From contig ML058484.1 in assembly GCA_003013855.2 (NCBI GenBank), positions 4,141,344-4,205,343 of the forward strand: DNA of 64,000 nucleotides, given 5' to 3'. Below the pieces are notes generated by a model. The model did no database searches and was not told where the DNA came from. It saw nothing but the letters and a program-made list of their open reading frames with translations. The stretch is from Liriodendron chinense. Lineage: Eukaryota > Streptophyta > Magnoliopsida > Magnoliales > Magnoliaceae. How positions within the stretch are numbered: position 1 is the first letter of the stretch; each line of letters starts with the position of its first letter. The position numbers and the translations under genes were made by a program. Of this stretch, positions 23,958-34,879 are shown piece after piece.

Positions 23958-23993
<36 letters not shown>

Positions 23994-23994
<1 letters not shown>

Positions 23995-24580
23995 TCGACC
24001 TCATGGGAGTCCAGCTGTGTGGGCCCTTGTGATGTTTGTTAAACATCAACACTGTGCATTTGATGGGTCCCCTTTAGTTTATGGGATATCCCAAAAGAGT
24101 TTGGATCGTCTGCTTGACTTCAACATGGTTTTCTTGTATGCCGACCACCCAATTGGTCCAACTCAGCACTGACATAGTCAGCACTGCTGCATTTAATGCA
24201 GTCAGCATTGAGCTGGACCAATCAGACGTTAGCAAACAGGAAAATCCTGTTGAGGACGAGCAGACGATCTGGATTCATCCAAAAAATCAGCTGTGTATGG
24301 AACTTGGGTGGGCCATTCCATCTGAAATCATGTGAAGACATGCCTAAAACATCTAAAAGCACTTAGTGGGGCCCAACTGATTTTTGGATGTAGCTGAAAC
24401 TTGCTCTGACTCCTCATCCAAGTGGGAAACACATAATGGATGGGTTGGATTTTCGAACCACATCTCCAGTGAGCCTAATAAACAATAATGAAGTTTTTAA
24501 TGGTGCATCTTATTAATGGGGTAGATGTTCAATACACATCATAGTGAGGTCCACACAACTCGACCTCAAATAAATAAAAT
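23994..24580. mobile_element. MITE, complete copy of the element cut at 8368
   Basis: The left end CAGCTGTGTGGGCCCTTGTG at about 24013 is matched inverted by TAGTGAGGTCCACACAACTC followed by GACCTCA at 24545-24575. Inside, at 24150-24222, is a second hairpin (ATTGGTCCA...TGGACCAAT) around a GCATTTAATGC centre. About 580 bp, non-coding. The left terminal hairpin seen at 8276-8302 is collapsed here (CTCATGGGAGTCCAG). Confidence 0.7.
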
Positions 24581-24655
24581 TTTAATGCTATCACTAAGTC
24601 GACCCCACTGAGACTCATTAGACCTGAGCTTACTTGACTTTATAACTATTAGGAT

Positions 24656-25142
24656 TGTGGAAGAAACTCAGAGTAAAATGAAAAAAAAAGTAATCACAAT
24701 CGCACCAAGAAAATCCAATCACAGAAGACATACGAATTTTATGTGGAAAAACCCTTGTGAGGGAAAACCATGGCACAAAGTGAATCATTATGAAAACAAA
24801 AAATACAAGAGATGGAGAACAACTTACAAAATCACCTTGTAGAGAAAACACTAGCTTTTCTTTCTCTCAAAACCCTCTATGCACGTTAAAAAAAAAAAAC
24901 CTGAATCCCAATTACACCCCCTTATATATATAGTATTAAACCGGAATAAGAAACAAAACATGCAAAATTGGGCAGAATAATGCCTAGCCATAGGTGGACC
25001 TACCCGCGAGGTTCGGTCGATTGAACTCGGCCAAATATGTCTAGCGAGCAAACCGCGAAACCGGGGTATTTTTTGTCTACCAAGCCAGGGGGTCGGTCAA
25101 TCGAAGACTCCCAAACTGTCCAGATTGTAGAAATCTCTGACA
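24656..25142 (-). mobile_element. Ty1/copia 3' LTR
   Basis: On the minus strand it begins TGTCAGAGATTTC at 25142, directly after a polypurine tract reading GGTGGAGAT. It includes GGTCG(G/A)T(C/T)-type repeats and AAACTGTCCAG (about 25000-25125) and a TTATATATA stretch as a TATA candidate (about 24920). The low-coordinate edge (24656) is a guess from the TG/CA rule. Confidence 0.6.
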
Positions 25143-27850
25143 ATCTCCACCATGGCTTCAATACTCATTCTCCACTCCTCCAAAACTCCATCCTTCATCT
25201 CTAATTCATCTCCATCATAGATCCACCCCTTCTCGTGCACACTTTGTCTTCACTCCATCTTTGTTAGACCCAAGAAGTCGAACAAAACTTGAATTCCTTT
25301 GCAGGGATCACCTTTGTAAGCATGTCAACCGGATTCTCGCTTGTATGAAACATTTCCAATGTCACATCACCTTCCTTAAGCACCTGTCAAATAAAATGAT
25401 GACACACATTAATATACTTAGTTCTAAAATAGTATATCGAATTCTTTGCCAAATTGATAGCACTATCGCTATCACAATTAACTGACACGACCTCCTGCTA
25501 AAGCCCCAACTGATTTATCATTTCCCTCAATTAAACTGTTGCCTTGAATGCTTCTATCACCGTCATGTACTCAACTTTGGTTGTGAAAAGAGCCACCACA
25601 GACTGAAGCTTCAACATCCAACTGATTGCTCCAACTGCTAACACAAACGAGTAACCGAAAGTCAACTATCTATTGTCCACATTAACCTCGTAATCTGAAT
25701 CCACGCAGCCTACTAACTTAGTCCCTGATTTCTCGAATGTCAAGATGTAGTCCTATGTACCTTGAACATAATGAAGTAGACATTTTACCTGCCTCTCAAT
25801 GTTGCTTGCCGAGGTTAGACATGTATCTGCTAACAACATCTACTGCATGTAAAATATCTGGTCTCGTACAAACTATGACATACATCAAGCTGTCAAGTGC
25901 ACTCGAACAAGGCACATGAGAAATAACTTACTTTTCTTCATCTGTTTTAGGATATTGTTCCGAAAAAAGCTTAAAATAAGTAGCTTTAGGAACGCTGACC
26001 GGCTTTGCCTTTCCATCTCATACTTCACCAACACCTCTTCAAGATATCCCTCCTAAGATAACCAAATCATACTCCTTTTTCTATCTCTCTGTATGTCAAT
26101 GCCGAGAATTTTCTTTGCAGCCTCCAGATCTTTCATCTTAAATGTCCTTAATAATCGAATCTTTAGTATGTCAATCTCAGACAAGCTATGACTAGCTATA
26201 AGCATGTCATCAACCTACAATACCAGAATGATAAACTTCCTATCACTCAGTATCTTGAAGCAGACACAATGATTATACTCACTTCTGGTAAATCGTTGAC
26301 TCACCATGAAAGAATCAAGTTTTTTGTACCACTGTCTAAGCAACTGTTTCAGGCCGTATAATGATCTCCTATACCTGCAAACTTTGTTCTCTACTCCTTT
26401 TATCTTGAACCCTTCTAGCTGCTTCATGTAGATCTGCTCTTTCAATTTTCCATGCAGGTAAGCAGTCTTCACAACCATTTGTTCCATTTTAGGGTCGTAT
26501 TAGGCAATCAGCATCAACACGAATTTGATAGATATTTACTTCACTACCTGTGTAAAAATCTTGCTGAAATCGACACCCTGCTTCTGCGCATACCCCTTCA
26601 CAACCGACCTTTGTGATTTCAATAAATTAAAGATTTTTTCAAAAAAAAAAAAAAAAACTAACCTTGCCTTGTATCTATCTTGTTTCTTTTTAAAGATCCG
26701 CTTACTTCCGATCGTTTTACGCCTAATAAGAAGCTATATCAGCTCTCACGTCTCATTCTTGTATGAGGAGTCCATCTCGTCATGCATCGCTACATTCCAC
26801 TTTTCTGCATCTATGTCATCAAGAGCTTCCTAAAAAGTAGACAGATCACCCTCATCCGTAATGAGTGCGAATGCAACATTCGAGTCATCCATGTATCCTT
26901 TCAATAACCTGTGATCCCTCGACGGATTCCTTTTCACAGGTGGCTGCTCCACCTAATTATGTACGTGGTCCTACTGCTTAGTTTCAAACTGTGTCTCACC
27001 CTTTTCAACTTCAACACCAACAACTGATTTTTCTAGTTCATTGTGTTCAACCTTGTGAAACAAGGAATCTTCATTAAACCTAACATCCCGATTAAGTGTG
27101 ATCCAATCATACAGCCTATCCCCCCTTCACACTATCACCATAACTAATAAAGACACACTTCTTCACCATTTGGTCTAGCTTATCTCTCGCAATTGATGGT
27201 ACATGGGAGTAAATTTCATAACCAAATACACACAGCCTCGAGTAGTCTACGTCATTACCATTCCACACATCTTTTAGAATTTTACAACTAATTATCGTAG
27301 ATGGGGACTGATTCACCAAGTAACAAGCCATGTTCACGGCCTTAGTCCACTTTTTCTTACCCTATTATTCAACATGCTTCACGCTCTCTCCAAGAGAATC
27401 TGATTCATTTTTTCAGTTACACCATTCTGTTCTAGTATATACCGCATTGTGTTGTGCCTCACGATCCCTTCTTCCTTCCAATATTAATCAAATTCCATGA
27501 AAGTAAACTCACATCCTTTATCTATCTTTAACACCTTCAACTTCCGCCATGTATGTCTTTCCACCATCACTTCTACATCTTGAAGATGGTGAAATCATCA
27601 TATTTATTTTTCATAAAATAAATCCAAACTATTTTAGATAAGTTGTTGATAAATATGACAAAATATGACTATCCTTATCCAAAAACAACGGATGACAACC
27701 CTCACATATTACATACATCCAAGATGCACCTGTCTAGTATCCTGTGCATTAGACTGTAACAACGTTCTCTGGCGATAAAACAAGAAGAGAACCAACTTGT
27801 GGTATCATACTATCTAACAATCCACTCGAAGACATCAATGCCATGAAAAG
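25143..27850 (-). pseudogene. Ty1/copia pol, decayed and 5'-truncated
   Basis: The minus-strand translation gives, from high to low coordinates, integrase (LKVLKIDKGCEFTFMEF at about 27460-27540; CYLVNQSPSTIISCK and SRLCVFGYEIYSHV at 27337-27116), then reverse transcriptase (VKTAYLHGKLKEQIYMKQLE and KVCRYRRSLYGLKQ at 26487-26215), then a decayed RNase H region to about 25270. Stops and frameshifts occur throughout. Gag and the 5' LTR are not seen; homology ends near 27850. The element lies just beyond the tandem duplication. Confidence 0.8.
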
Positions 27851-27975
27851 GATAGAGCCCACCATGAGGATCACTTTTTTTTTTTGTTGGAAAAGTCAGG
27901 CTGATGAGCTCGGATAGAGCCCACCATGAGGATCACTTTTTTTTTTTGTTGTTGGAAAAATCACGCTGATGAACT
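27850..27975. repeat. 62-65 bp tandem repeat, two units
   Basis: The unit GGATAGAGCCCACCATGAGG, followed by a T run and TTGGAAAA(G/A)TCA(G/C)GCTGATGA, occurs twice head to tail. The second unit has an extra GTT. Confidence 0.85.
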
Positions 27976-27999
27976 CCCTGAGTGGGCCAGATCTGTATG

Positions 28000-28900
28000 T
28001 CAAGTTAAGACTGTCGGTTAACATTGACTGCAATAGTGTCGTCTACCTGACTCATGGAAAGGCTCCACTTTTGTATAAGATGACCTTCCGGGTACTGCGC
28101 TTAACATGATAATGATGTCCTGCACAAGTGGCTGCACCCTATTCTTAACATGATTATGATGTCCAACACAAGTGGCACTCCAGGAGAGGGAAGATACTGT
28201 ACCACAAGCTGCCGTACAGTTCCCTTTTGAGGGTGCATGGAAAATGTATGGTTTCCTTTTGATGGTGCATGGAAATACATGGTGATCAGGGTGGTTAACC
28301 TTGTAGACCACCGGATGAAGAAAATATGCAAATATCAGCCTGATACAAAACCGAGGCAGGCAATACCTCGTGACTCGTGAACTTAGTAGTTTTAGGAGTA
28401 AATTTACATCATTCCATGGGTGGTCCTGTGTTTTGGGAGTAAATATACATTATTTCATTGGTGGCCCATGTGAGTCTTTTTCGGGCTTATCTTCTGCATG
28501 TACAGTTCAAATAATGGTTCTCACTTGATGGGTGGAGTGGATTTTATATAGATATACATGCATGGTGGATTCACGGAGCTGGGGTATTTATAACATGTAG
28601 GAAGTTCTTTTTTACCCAGGGTGAAATGATAAAAATATCCTTGTTTATTTTCCTCTAAAAGAGTAAATTAGAAAAGCTGCCAAGGTTTAATTAAAAATAG
28701 ACTAGGTATTTTCATCGATTTAATGCATTTACTGACTCTTTCGACAAATGTATAGAAAAAAGTGTACTAGCATTTTTGGTATATGAATAGTTAGTTTTTT
28801 ATTTTTTTTGGAAAGGAAATATTATTATGCGAAAGAAGAAGCTATACAACCCACAGGCGGCGGGAAAGCACAAAATACCACCACTGACAGCCAAAGCCAC
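28000..28900. other. No gene recognised
   Basis: Non-coding. Short internal repeats are visible (ACATGATTATGATGTCC and related at 28105-28165; GAGGGTGCATGGAAA/GATGGTGCATGGAAA at 28230-28275; GGAGTAAATNTACAT twice at 28397-28450). A related TGCATGTATGGTGATGAGGA segment occurs at about 33680. Confidence 0.4.
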
Positions 28901-28925
28901 TCTATACAGGATGACTGTAATTTTC

Positions 28926-29456
28926 GGACGCGGATTAGCTACTGACAGGTTGAGTAGCTATCTCGCTACTGAAGTGACGTCACCAACTTCCGTGGGGCCC
29001 ACTGTGATTTGTGTATTGTATCCACACTATCCATCCATTCAGAGAGATCATTTTAGGGCATGATCTAAAGTACGAGTCAGATAAAAAGCTCAAGTGGACC
29101 CCACGCAACCGTTGAAACCTTCCCATGGCCCACCATGATGTTTATTTTAGATCCAACCTGTTCATAAGTTCACACAGACATAGGATAAGCGAAAACACAA
29201 ATATCAGCTTGATCGAAAACTTCTGTGGCCCTAAGAAGTTTTTAATGGTAGGATATCAATCCCCACTGTTTTCTTTTGTGAGGTCCACCTGGGTTTGGGA
29301 TCTGCCTCATTCTTTGGATAATGCCATTAAATTATCTCTCAAAATGGATGGACGGTGTGGATACAACACACACATCACGGTGGGACCCACAGAAGTTGGT
29401 GACGTCACTTCAGTAGCGAGATACCTACTCAACCTGTCAGTAGCTAATCCGCGTCT
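28926..29456. mobile_element. Mutator-like MITE with ~65-bp terminal inverted repeats
   Basis: The left end GACGCGGATTAGCTACTGAC, continuing through GGTTGAGTAGCTATCTCGCT to GACGTCACCAACTTC, is almost exactly inverted at the right end (GAAGTTGGTGACGTCACTTC to GCTAATCCGCGTC). The element is about 530 bp with no coding capacity. A sister at 54246-54786 has a 9-bp target duplication; here the flanking 9-mers agree only partly. Confidence 0.9.
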
Positions 29457-29499
29457 TTTCATTTCTTTTTAGCGAAAAATTCCTATCCCTACGGCAGGT

Positions 29500-30214
29500 C
29501 TTTCGATAATGATTCAACAAACAAACTTCCATACTCTGTAATGAGATGGATGATACCATAAAAACTCATAGATAATTACTTAGAAACTGCAGGCGTTGAA
29601 TACTCAAATTAGCTGTCCAAATTATGGGTTCTGATTTAGATGTATCAATAACACAAGATTACGCTTATTCGATTATTCGACAGCCAGATTGGTGAGTCTT
29701 AAGAACCAAAAAAAAAAAAAAAAAAATCCAATGGTCCTATTTCAGCAAGCAAGTGTTGACGAATCAACGGATAGGATTGTTCACCCAATTTGATTTTCGG
29801 ATTATAATTCAGTGATGACTAGATCTACTATTTAGTTGGTTCAATTGAGTAAATGCATGCTCAAGGACGTACAATTTCTGAGTACCTGCGTATTGAATTC
29901 CACTACACAGCCAGAGTATCTAACTATCATCTAATTAAAGTTGATGGTGATTGGTGAGGCTGCCTTCTTCACACATACCACACCCAAAAGATAAAGCAGA
30001 AAAAACTCCGGTACTTTTGCAAGGTATGATGGTTGATACACAGGCACTGAGGAATTCCAAACGCCTAAAAATCAGATGTCAGGTCGGGAGAGTTGCTAAC
30101 AAGGTATGATGGTCGATAAAATACCAGTGTATCAGGTATTTTATCGTTCGCTACCCATACAGGCTCGTATTGTCCTGTATTGAGTTGTTTCGGGCCCATA
30201 CAGCCACATCGTTA
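29500..30214 (+). promoter_or_regulatory. DUF247-3 upstream region
   Basis: Diverged homologue of the DUF247-1 and -2 flank: CTTCCATACTCTG, CCAAATTATGGGTTCT, CAGAGTATCTAA and GATGGTTGATACACAGGCAC at about 30027 are recognisable. A second AGGTATGATGGTCGATA at about 30101 looks like a local duplication of that block. Confidence 0.45.
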
Positions 30215-31753
30215 ATGGACAATATGGGAACAGACCAGTTTGGGACGACTTTTAGGCAGAAAGATGAGCCTGAAGTAGAACTGGAAGTGAGTACATCGAC
30301 AAATGCCCCTCGGAGAAGGAGATTCCTAGCCACAGGTGTGCATGCGCTAGCCAATTCCATGAAGAAATCACTCAATGCATCTGTTTCCAAGCCCAGACAT
30401 GGAAAGCCGCCTACCATCTACAAAGTCCCAAGAAGAATCCGGCAAGGAAACGACGACGCATATGATCCCCAGATCCTGTCGATTGGGCCATATCATCGTG
30501 GCAAGAAGAGCCTACAAGGCATGGAAGAGCACAAATGGCGGTACCTACATTCGATCCTCTCCCGCAATCCCAACCATCAGTTGGAAGACTACCTGGAGGC
30601 GATCAAGGAATTGGAGGATCAAGCGCGAAGTTGCTACTACGACAATGTGGGCCCATACACAGGCTACAAGGGCAATGAGTTTGTGAAGATGATGGTGCTT
30701 GATGGTTGCTTCATCGTTGAGCTCTTTCTCAAGCTAAAAGAGGAGTTATATGAGGTGGATCCAATATTTAATATGATTTGGATGCTACCCCTTATCGGGT
30801 ATGATGTTCTCCTCCTCGAAAATCAAATCCCTTTCTTCATTTTGCAGTGTATATTTGAAATGGCTAGTCCGGAGAACAAACCCTTCCCGTATTCACTTGC
30901 TGAGCTTGCCCTTGATTTCTTCGATCAATTCATGCCTAGGAATAAGGAAATTCCGATCATGAACATGGATTCCCTCCATCATCTTCTCCATTTGTTCCAC
31001 TCACATTTGATACCGACTCCGACTCGTAGTACTGAGTCCAACAACCGTTCACACAATCCTATCGTTGTATCCATTCCTAACAACTGGAAGAAACTACTCA
31101 TGTTATTGCGCCTAAACCGTTTTCTCCCAAATTCAAATAAGGCCCACTTGCCTGTTAGTAACAATCAACCTCTACCATCGCCGTCCCCAGTATTGATCAA
31201 GATGATCCCTTGTGCGGTCGAGCTCCAACTGGCGGGGGTCAAATTCAAGAAGAAGGAGAAGTGGAGTAGCATCTTGGACGTGAAATTTGGCGATGGGGTG
31301 ATGGAAATCCCACCATGTTCGGTAAATGCCTTCACCAATTCTCTATTTCGGAACCTTGTAGCCTTCGAACAATGCTATCCAAATGCTAGAATCCGCTTCA
31401 CGACTTACGCTTTGTTCATGGATTGCATTATCAACACATCCAAGGATGTGGCGTTGCTCCATCGCAATGGGATCATAGATCATTTACTGGGAAGTGATGA
31501 GGAGGTGGCCCAATTATTCAATCGACTCGGCAATGGGACATTCGATTTTGAGAATAATTACCTCTCGGGTCTATACAAGGACGTGGAAGAACATTGCAAG
31601 ACTGAATGGAACATGCGGTGGGCAAGCTTAAGGCGCGATTATTTCACCAATCCATGGGCCAGCCTTTCTTCAATGGCAGCAGCCATCCTCCTCATGGTCA
31701 CCATCACCCAAACGATCTTTGCCATCTTTTCCTATTTTCGACCTTTGTTCTAG
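30215..31753 (+). CDS. DUF247-3, DUF247/UPF0481 membrane protein (intact)
   Basis: Single-exon gene for 512 residues. The ATG at 30215 is the first in frame and matches the start chosen for DUF247-1. The same landmarks occur in order: PPTIYKVPRRIRQG, SIGPYHRGKKSL, GMEEHKWRYLHSIL, LDGCFIVELFL, LLENQIPFFILQC, AFEQCYP and VEEHCKTEWNMRW. A single C-terminal hydrophobic helix (about residues 483-506) ends in YFRPLF. It diverges from copies 1 and 2 mainly in the N-terminal 60 residues and in the proline/serine-rich middle (about 275-335), which are the usual variable regions of the family. No introns or lesions. It is likely the best functional member here; expression is not shown by sequence. Confidence 0.92.
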   Translation: MDNMGTDQFGTTFRQKDEPEVELEVSTSTNAPRRRRFLATGVHALANSMKKSLNASVSKPRHGKPPTIYKVPRRIRQGNDDAYDPQILSIGPYHRGKKSLQGMEEHKWRYLHSILSRNPNHQLEDYLEAIKELEDQARSCYYDNVGPYTGYKGNEFVKMMVLDGCFIVELFLKLKEELYEVDPIFNMIWMLPLIGYDVLLLENQIPFFILQCIFEMASPENKPFPYSLAELALDFFDQFMPRNKEIPIMNMDSLHHLLHLFHSHLIPTPTRSTESNNRSHNPIVVSIPNNWKKLLMLLRLNRFLPNSNKAHLPVSNNQPLPSPSPVLIKMIPCAVELQLAGVKFKKKEKWSSILDVKFGDGVMEIPPCSVNAFTNSLFRNLVAFEQCYPNARIRFTTYALFMDCIINTSKDVALLHRNGIIDHLLGSDEEVAQLFNRLGNGTFDFENNYLSGLYKDVEEHCKTEWNMRWASLRRDYFTNPWASLSSMAAAILLMVTITQTIFAIFSYFRPLF

Positions 31754-31894
31754 TTCTTGATCATCATGTTTAATGGTTTAGATAACGATTTTTCTCATTT
31801 GTGTTTTGCTAATGAAAGTATCTCATGTGTGTGCGGGTGTGAAAAACATTACTGTAGAATGTCAATCATTTGCTTCTTCTTTTTTTCCCACTCT

Positions 31895-32305
31895 TGTGCC
31901 TGGTCCCCACTCGTTTGGGTTAGCTCTAGTCTAGTGAGCCCAACCAACCAAGTTCGAGTTGGGTTGATTCAGACAAGTTGTCAACCATGGCTAGCAATGG
32001 ACGAGAATCCTGATGGGAACCATCCATCGAAACCAAGCCGATTTCCAAGCAGATCTGAATCCTGGACCCAACCTGTGGATCCGAATCCATGACCTTTAAA
32101 CTGGTCCTGAACTCTCTGCATCCAGATATTAAGGCTGCCAACGGGACTTAAATATACCCATAATCAGGGTAACCGGTTTTGGATCTTGCCCAGCCAGAGT
32201 CTAATTCTTGAAGGCCCAGACACGGATCCAGCCATGCTGGAGTACACATTGGGCCCTGGATCTAGGTTTTGAGTTGGATTTGGGACAGATAGGAGTATTG
32301 AAATG
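31895..32305 (+). repeat. Dispersed block D, copy 3
   Basis: Diverged copy of 7770-8175 in the same position after the gene. Confidence 0.6.
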
Positions 32306-32351
32306 GTTGGGCATCTCGATGGATCACATATATACACTGCTTTAACATGCA

Positions 32352-32353
<2 letters not shown>

Positions 32354-32427
<74 letters not shown>
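32354..32427. repeat. (AT)n microsatellite
   Basis: About 36 TA units, following block D as after DUF247-1 and -2. Confidence 0.95.
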
Positions 32428-32429
<2 letters not shown>

Positions 32430-32689
32430 GTTCTCTTACATGCATGCGGCCTAGGAAACCTCATTTCTTTAGTTTAGAATAATCAATACATGGCAAATAA
32501 ATAAAAAAATAATAATAAAATTGTATTACCACTAACTGGACCCAACTAGGACCACGCTAAACCCAACCTGACCGGACTTGGGCACGACCGAAGTTGATTT
32601 TTAACCCAACTTGACCTTGGGCTGATCAAGCCTAACCCGACCTTAAGAAGGCTACTGGTGTAGCAGAGTGATGTAGGACAAGAACCCCC

Positions 32690-33330
32690 TGGTGAAGGGT
32701 GTGAATCAAGCACAATATTCCTATTGCACATGGACTACAAAGATTAAGGAAAAGTTGACAAAATTGACAAATTTTTGCATGGATGGATCAAAAGGGAGAA
32801 TAGTAAATTGGCCATAACTTTTGATCCGAGCAGAGTTATGGGGCGCACAACACATGGATTCCTACTAAAATTTTGTCTTGTGGTGTCCATCCGTTTCGCC
32901 AGAAAATGAGCAGTTACAACAGAAAAATGAAATTTCAGTGAAAACATTTATTTTTAGCAATTCCGATTTTTAGTGTGTTTCCTTCTTTTAGAGTTTTTTT
33001 CTTTTTATTTAGGTTAAGTAATGAGTTTAGAAAGAGTCTATTTAGTAGTAGTCTTTAATTAAGATTTTACTATTTTAGTAATTTTTTATTTAGGGAAGCT
33101 TATTATTTTTAATAAGTACAAATTATGATCTTTTATGGATATATAAAGTTGTTAAATTCGTTTTCATGGAATTATTCTCATTATTATTCATTAAAATTTT
33201 ATTTTTTACCAATTTTCTCTCATGGATTCGAGATTTTCCCTTCAATGAAGTCCGGTTGAGGAGTCCTGAAAGCCTTGTGAATTGAAGGTAGTTATCCCGT
33301 GAGGAAGACAGTGATCAACCTTACCATGTC
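32690..33330 (+). mobile_element. LTR-like non-coding fragment
   Basis: AT-rich stretch with GATATATAAAG at about 33137 as a TATA candidate, a CCATAACTTTTGATCCGA segment often seen in plant LTRs, and a CCGTGAGGAAGACAG end at about 33297. No coding sequence or confirmed edges. Confidence 0.35.
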
Positions 33331-33593
33331 CTTCCTATGTCACAAAAAAATCTCATTAACAACCAGTTCTCCTTCCCTTTGATGCCAGTTGGCCACACCA
33401 ATTTTAACCATTGATCTTAATGTAGACTGATCAAACCATCAAGTTCAAATTTTTTATTGATTCACGTGAGGTTCATCATGTTCAACCTTGAACTACTTGT
33501 CATCGGTTTTAGGCCTTGTGGACTACATCAAGCAGCCAACATTAATAAATATTTCAATGGTTTGTAGATTAAGTTGCACCCAGATCTAACCCA

Positions 33594-33801
33594 TTGACAG
33601 CCCAACAAAGCCCAGCCTATTGATAGCCAAAGGTATGAAAATGCTGCCGTTAAGTTCTATGTAGCTCCCTTTCAAGGTGCATGTATGGTGATGAGGACTG
33701 TCCATCTGATGGATCACCATGTAAGGGTGTTTGTGTAAAACTATTACCCATGATATAAATACAATAGCCAACCCCTTCGCGGGCACGACACTACGTTCTA
33801 C
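33594..33801 (+). mobile_element. Ty1/copia 5' LTR, candidate
   Basis: Begins TGACAGCCC, has GATATAAATAC as TATA candidate at about 33752, and ends GTTCTACA at about 33801. The next bases, TGGTAT, are the start of the tRNA-Met primer binding site. Confidence 0.55.
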
Positions 33802-33857
33802 ATGGTATGTCTCATTGTTTGGGTTTTCTTCATCCTCTTCTTCATTTTCTCATTTTC

Positions 33858-34850
33858 ATGGCTTCACCATCATCTACCTCATCAACCACTATCTCTACTT
33901 CTTCATCCCGCCATCCTTAATTCACTCCTTTTCCACTATATCTTCTCTTTTAGTGGTCAATATCAAAAACTTCATTCCCGTTGAACTATCCTACTCAAAT
34001 AATTTGTTATGGAAATCATTTTCATACATGTTCTTAAAAGCTTCAATGTCCTTGGACATGTCGATGGTTCCCTTTTCCACCCTTGGTTCTCCATGATTCT
34101 TCTGATCCCTCCCTCCACACTCACTACTACTCCTAATTTTGAATATTTGACTTGAATTCAATGGGATACAACCATTTTATCATGGATCGATGCTAGTCTT
34201 TCATTTGAGATCTTGGAATCTATTCTTAGTCATAAAAAACCTCTGCTAGAAGTGAATGGTTAGCCATCGAAAAACTCTTTATTAATCAACCTTCTTCCCA
34301 TCATCTTTAACTGAAGTTTTTAAAAAAAAGGATTCCTTTCGATAACCTCGTTTCTTTAAAAGATGAAATCTACAAGTGATTCCTTTCATGCCATTGGCAA
34401 TGGTATTACCGATATTGATCTGGTTCTTCATGTTCTTGCATGGTTACCATAAGACTATGAAGGTTTCGTTGCTTCTATTACAACACGTCCACCTCTTTCG
34501 TCCTTTGAAGAACTTTGCCCTCTTCTTCTAAATCAAGAACTTCACCTTCAACAGATTCACCTATCAATTGATTCTGATTCCTCCACTGTCCTATTCTCTT
34601 CCCGAGGTGGTCATACCAACAATAATCGTGGCCGTGGTTATTAACGTGGGTGTGGTCGTGGTTTTTCCCGTGGTCAAGGATGTGGTTCTTCCTCATATGG
34701 TTTGTCGTCCCCACATTCTACTTCCACTTCTGCAGCACCCAATAGTAGCTATGGTATTCTTAGAGCTTCGCCAAATACTCCATTTATTAAATGGAGTATA
34801 TACAGCAAGTTCAATCATTTTGCCCTACAATGTCATCATCATTTCAATTA
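33858..34850 (+). pseudogene. Ty1/copia gag remnant
   Basis: Starts at ATG 33858 (MASPSSTSSTTISTSSS), then breaks. Further on (34400-34720) the plus strand encodes DYEGFVASITTRPPLSFEEL-like gag and LLLNQELHLQQIH, ending in an RGRG-rich tail. Stops interrupt the frame; pol is absent. Confidence 0.7.
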
Positions 34851-34879
34851 TTCTGTCAACTTGGATGATGTATAATGTG

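Larger units (their letters stand above)
15673..24076. repeat. Tandem segmental duplication, copy 2 (right part)
   Basis: This is the second copy of the segment at 1-8368, in the same orientation. Under the tandem model the whole second unit runs from 8369 to 24076, about 15.7 kb. The PMEI fragment and the Ty3/gypsy body would then form its left half, and their first copies should lie upstream of the window. Within this copy the AT microsatellite is shorter, a hairpin beside it has collapsed, and the DUF247 frame carries a one-base insertion. Confidence 0.95.
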
